A stretch of 64,000 bases of DNA from Pseudomonas sp. AKS31 (lineage in GTDB: Bacteria; Pseudomonadota; Gammaproteobacteria; Pseudomonadales; Pseudomonadaceae): contig NZ_JAMLFX010000001.1 in the NCBI RefSeq assembly GCF_023634765.1, forward strand, positions 395,417 to 459,416, in the 5' to 3' direction. Both the position numbers and the translations under genes were made by a program. Positions within the stretch are counted from its first letter, which is position 1. Each line of letters begins with the position of its first letter. Of the stretch, positions 61,226 to 64,000 are shown in pieces. A model generated the notes under the pieces. It made no database searches and was not told the DNA's origin. It was given only the letters and a program-made list of their open reading frames with translations.

Positions 61226-62857
61226 ATGCAAACCGCTTACACCGTCCTGATCCTGCTGATGCTGGTCAGCGTCTCGCGGCTGGTCGGACGGGTCATCCCG
61301 TTGCCGCTGCCATTGGTCCAGATCGCCGCCGGCGCCTTGCTCGCCTGGCCGACCCTCGGTCTGCACGTTGCCCTCGATCCCGAATTGTTCCTGTTTCTGT
61401 TCTTGCCGCCCCTGTTGTTTTCCGATGGCTGGCGCATGCCCAAACGCGAGTTCTGGCAGCTGCGCGGGCCGATTTTGACGCTGGCCGTCGGGCTGGTGCT
61501 GTTCACCGTGGTCGGCGCCGGGTACTTCATTCATTGGTTGTTGCCGTCAATTCCGTTGCCGGTGGCCTTCGCCCTGGCGGCGGTGTTGTCGCCGACGGAC
61601 GCGGTCGCCGTTTCGGCCATTTCGCAAAACCGCTTGCCGACCCCGCTCATGCATATCTTGCAGGGCGAGGCGCTGATGAACGATGCCTCGGGTCTGGTGA
61701 CGTTCAAGTTCGCACTGTCGGCGGCTATCACGGGCGTGTTCTCGCTGACCAACGCCAGTCTGACGTTTGTCCTGGTGGCGCTTGGCGGGTTGGCGGTCGG
61801 TGTGGCCTTGAGCTGGCTGGTCGGGCGTTTGCGGGCGTGGATGATCGCCCGTGGCTGGGATGATCCGGCGACGCACGTGGTGTTCATGTTGCTGTTGCCG
61901 TTCGCGGCTTACGTGTTGGCCGAACGCCTTGGCGTGTCAGGCATTCTCTCGGCCGTGGCGGCGGGGATGATGCAGAGCTGGCTCGATCTGTTGCCCCGGC
62001 AGACCAGCACGCGCTTGCTCAATCGCAGCGTCTGGTCGCTGCTGGAGTTTGCTTTCAACGGTTTGATCTTCCTGCTGCTCGGCCTGCAATTGCCGGACAT
62101 CATCAAAGCCGTGGTCAGTCACGAGCCGACGTTGTGGCCAACACTGTTCTACCGCTGCCTGGATGTCGTGGCGATTTTCCTCGCGCTGGTGTTGCTGCGG
62201 TTTATCTGGGTGCAAAGCATCTGGCGTTTGTCGGTGCTGTTGCGCCGCTTGCGTGGCAAGGGCGAGCTGACGCAAGTCCCGACCGCACGCTCTTGCTGGC
62301 TGCTGACTGTCGGCGGTGTGCGCGGTGCAGTAACGCTGGCCGGCGTGATGTCGGTGCCGATGTTGATGGGCGCGGATGCGTTTCCCGAGCGTGACTTGCT
62401 GATTTTCATCGCCGCCGGGGTGATTCTGTTGTCGCTGATTTCGGCATGCATCGCGCTGCCGCTGTTGTTGCGCGGGATTGAAAAAAGCCCGGACGACAAG
62501 CGGCGCCAGGAAGTGCGCGATGCCTGGCGCAAAACCGCAGAAGCGGCGATTCATGCGCTTGAAACGGAGGAGATCACCCCGCAGGACGCCGCTCAGGCTG
62601 CTTTGTCGGCCGAGCTGAAGGCGCGGATCATGTCCGAGTATCGTCATCAGCTGGATGTCTTCAACGACTCCGCCGAAGCCCAGGCCCTCGCGTTTCAAAT
62701 GGATTTACTCGAGCGTCGCATGCGCCTGAAAGCGCTCAGGGCGCAGCGTCTGGAACTCTATAACCTCAGTCGTCATCACCAGATCGGTGATGACGTCCTC
62801 AGAGAAGTGTTGGCCGATCTGGATTTGAGTGAGGCCAATCTGGGGCAGGTGAAATAA
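61226..62857 (+). CDS. CPA1 family Na+/H+ (cation/proton) antiporter
   Basis: A 543 aa antiporter with about 12 transmembrane helices in residues 1-410 and a cytosolic, partly coiled C-terminal tail (about 415-543). CPA1 motifs are FLFLPPLLFSDGW, AAVLSPTDAVAVSAI and LQGEALMNDASGLVTFKFAL, where the ND pair binds the cation. It resembles NhaP/YjcE exchangers; ion selectivity (Na+, K+) is not decidable here. The AUG is the first codon of the hydrophobic N-terminus. Confidence 0.92.
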   Translation: MQTAYTVLILLMLVSVSRLVGRVIPLPLPLVQIAAGALLAWPTLGLHVALDPELFLFLFLPPLLFSDGWRMPKREFWQLRGPILTLAVGLVLFTVVGAGYFIHWLLPSIPLPVAFALAAVLSPTDAVAVSAISQNRLPTPLMHILQGEALMNDASGLVTFKFALSAAITGVFSLTNASLTFVLVALGGLAVGVALSWLVGRLRAWMIARGWDDPATHVVFMLLLPFAAYVLAERLGVSGILSAVAAGMMQSWLDLLPRQTSTRLLNRSVWSLLEFAFNGLIFLLLGLQLPDIIKAVVSHEPTLWPTLFYRCLDVVAIFLALVLLRFIWVQSIWRLSVLLRRLRGKGELTQVPTARSCWLLTVGGVRGAVTLAGVMSVPMLMGADAFPERDLLIFIAAGVILLSLISACIALPLLLRGIEKSPDDKRRQEVRDAWRKTAEAAIHALETEEITPQDAAQAALSAELKARIMSEYRHQLDVFNDSAEAQALAFQMDLLERRMRLKALRAQRLELYNLSRHHQIGDDVLREVLADLDLSEANLGQVK

Positions 62858-62867
62858 TCCATCGTGA

Positions 62868-62898
62868 TGCCCGCACAAGATTGCCTGATGCGGGCACG
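62868..62898. terminator. hairpin between convergent antiporter and dapC
   Basis: TGCCCGCA and TGCGGGCA pair across 13 nt, directly between the two stops. No long T run, so termination strength is uncertain. Confidence 0.5.
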
Positions 62899-62903
62899 AC
62901 GAT

Positions 62904-64000
62904 TTACTTCTGGCGAGTGATGAAGGCGCGAATCCGTTCAGCGGCTTCGACACATTCGGCCAGCGGCGCGACCAGTGCCATGCGCACACGGCCGGCACCT
63001 GGGTTGACGCCATCGACGTCACGGGACAGGTACGAACCCGGCACCACGGTCACGTGCTCCTGCTCAAACAGATCGCGGCAGAACGCTGCGTCATCACCTT
63101 GCACGTTCGGCCACAGGTAGAAGCTGCCATCCGGGCGCTGCACGTCCATCACCGGGCTGAGGATCTCCAGCACTGCATCGAATTTCTCGCGGTACAGCGC
63201 ACGGTTGGCGCGAACGTGCACTTCGTCATTCCACGCCGCCACGCTGGCCAGTTGCGTTTGTACCGGCATCGCGCAGCCGTGATAGGTGCGATACAGCAGG
63301 AAGCCTTTGAGGATGTCGGCATCGCCGGCGACGAACCCGGAGCGCAGGCCCGGCAGGTTGGAACGCTTGGACAAACTATGGAATACCACGCAACGCTTGA
63401 AGTCTTTGCGGCCCAGTTCGACACAGGCAGTCAGCAGGCCCGGCGGCGGGGTTTGTTCGTCGAAGTACAGCTCGCTGTAGCACTCGTCGGCGGCGATCAC
63501 GAAATCGTACTCGTCGGCCAGGGCGATCAGTTTCTTCAGGGTGTCGACCGGGATCAGTGCACCGGTCGGGTTGCCCGGCGAGCAGAGGAACAGGATCTGG
63601 CAGCGCTTCCAGATGTCCGGCGAAACGGCATCGAAGTCCGGGTTGAAGCCATTCTCGTCCAGGCACGGCAGGTAATGCGGCTTGGCCCCGGCGAGGAACG
63701 CGGCGCCTTCGTAGATTTGGTAGAACGGGTTCGGGCTGACCACCAACGCGTCGTCGCCACGGTTGACCACGGTCTGGGTGAACGCGAACAGCGCTTCGCG
63801 GGTGCCATTGACCGGCAATACGTTGCGCGCCGGATCGATCCAGCCACTCGGCACGCCGAAACGACGCTCGCACCAGCCGCCAATGGCTTCACGCAGCGCC
63901 GGGATGCCGAGGGTGGTCGGGTACACGGCCATCTGATCCAGACTGTTCGCCAGCGCTTCGGCGACAAAGCTTGGCGAGCGGTGTTTCGGCTCCCCCCCCC
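62904..64000 (-). CDS. dapC: succinyldiaminopimelate transaminase, 5' end outside window
   Basis: PLP aminotransferase of the lysine/DAP succinylase branch. The frame is open to the window edge; the visible part reads from EPKHRSPSFVAEALANSLDQ through AVYPTTLGIPALREAIGGWC. The PLP lysine is in VFHSLSKRSNLPGLRSGF, the Asp site in FVIAADECYSELYFDE, and FLCSPGNPTGALIPVD is typical. About 30 N-terminal residues are missing. The last nine bases are all C, where the conserved Gly-Glu-Pro codons should be preceded by mixed sequence; see findings. Confidence 0.93.
   Translation of the reverse strand, partial: GGEPKHRSPSFVAEALANSLDQMAVYPTTLGIPALREAIGGWCERRFGVPSGWIDPARNVLPVNGTREALFAFTQTVVNRGDDALVVSPNPFYQIYEGAAFLAGAKPHYLPCLDENGFNPDFDAVSPDIWKRCQILFLCSPGNPTGALIPVDTLKKLIALADEYDFVIAADECYSELYFDEQTPPPGLLTACVELGRKDFKRCVVFHSLSKRSNLPGLRSGFVAGDADILKGFLLYRTYHGCAMPVQTQLASVAAWNDEVHVRANRALYREKFDAVLEILSPVMDVQRPDGSFYLWPNVQGDDAAFCRDLFEQEHVTVVPGSYLSRDVDGVNPGAGRVRMALVAPLAECVEAAERIRAFITRQK

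Overview
The window is about 64 kb of chromosomal DNA from a fluorescent Pseudomonas, probably of the P. fluorescens/koreensis/putida side of the genus. The evidence is gene order and composition. The block retS-purD-purH-fis-dusB-(zinc-ribbon protein)-prmA-accC-accB-aroQ-ctpL-gcbA-(DUF2333)-NUDIX-SUI1-speA matches the order I recall from P. aeruginosa (PA4856 down to PA4839). The DNA is GC-rich, and the intergenic regions are full of Pseudomonas-type REP palindromes. I see no rRNA, tRNA, CRISPR, insertion sequence or prophage.

Layout. (1) 1-21138: core metabolism and regulation, mostly on the minus strand: the RetS hybrid kinase, purine synthesis (purD, purH), the dusB-fis operon, prmA, the biotin carboxylase operon accB-accC, aroQ, a CtpL-like chemoreceptor and a GcbA-like diguanylate cyclase; then on the plus strand DUF2333, a NUDIX hydrolase, a SUI1-type factor and speA. 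(2) 21372-24378: an orphan VgrG-like/DUF4123/lipoprotein-esterase operon. (3) 24372-28765: MATE transporter, small membrane protein, MazG-like, CmoM and two DUF4136 lipoproteins. (4) 28970-45843: a complete Tad/Flp pilus locus (TadG-like, PprA, TadE-like, FppA, PprB, DUF3613, TadD-C-B-A-Z, RcpA, RcpC, two tandem Flp pilins, a stand-alone receiver). (5) 46878-51391: DUF6124, DUF4197, YbaY-like lipoprotein, plsB and a cold-shock protein. (6) 51483-56689: small hypothetical, rlmA, dapE, ndvB. (7) 56910-64000: tcdA facing csdE-csdA, then dapD, an ArsC/Spx-like protein, a CPA1 antiporter and dapC, which runs off the window end.

How they work together. Several genes belong to families that control the switch between motile and attached life: RetS (Gac/Rsm), GcbA (c-di-GMP), PprA/PprB with the Tad pilus, and NdvB (periplasmic glucans). 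DapC, DapD and DapE are three steps of the succinylase branch of lysine/diaminopimelate synthesis. CsdA, CsdE and TcdA form the sulfur-transfer/ct6A tRNA set. AccB and AccC supply half of acetyl-CoA carboxylase.

Most unusual signal. The Tad secretion operon is flanked by two copies, in the same orientation, of one module: receiver-domain gene, a ~360 bp repeat, REP-type repeats, a ~300 nt leader, and a small DUF6124 gene. The two leaders (36350-36656 and 46585-46877) share conserved blocks. Their helices are kept by compensatory changes: a UUCG-capped stem whose five pairs differ at most positions, and an interleaved (pseudoknot) pair of helices. In each leader the 3' strand of one pseudoknot helix is also present as the loop of an upstream hairpin, so the middle strand could pair with either copy. 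This looks like a structured, possibly switching, cis-regulatory RNA.
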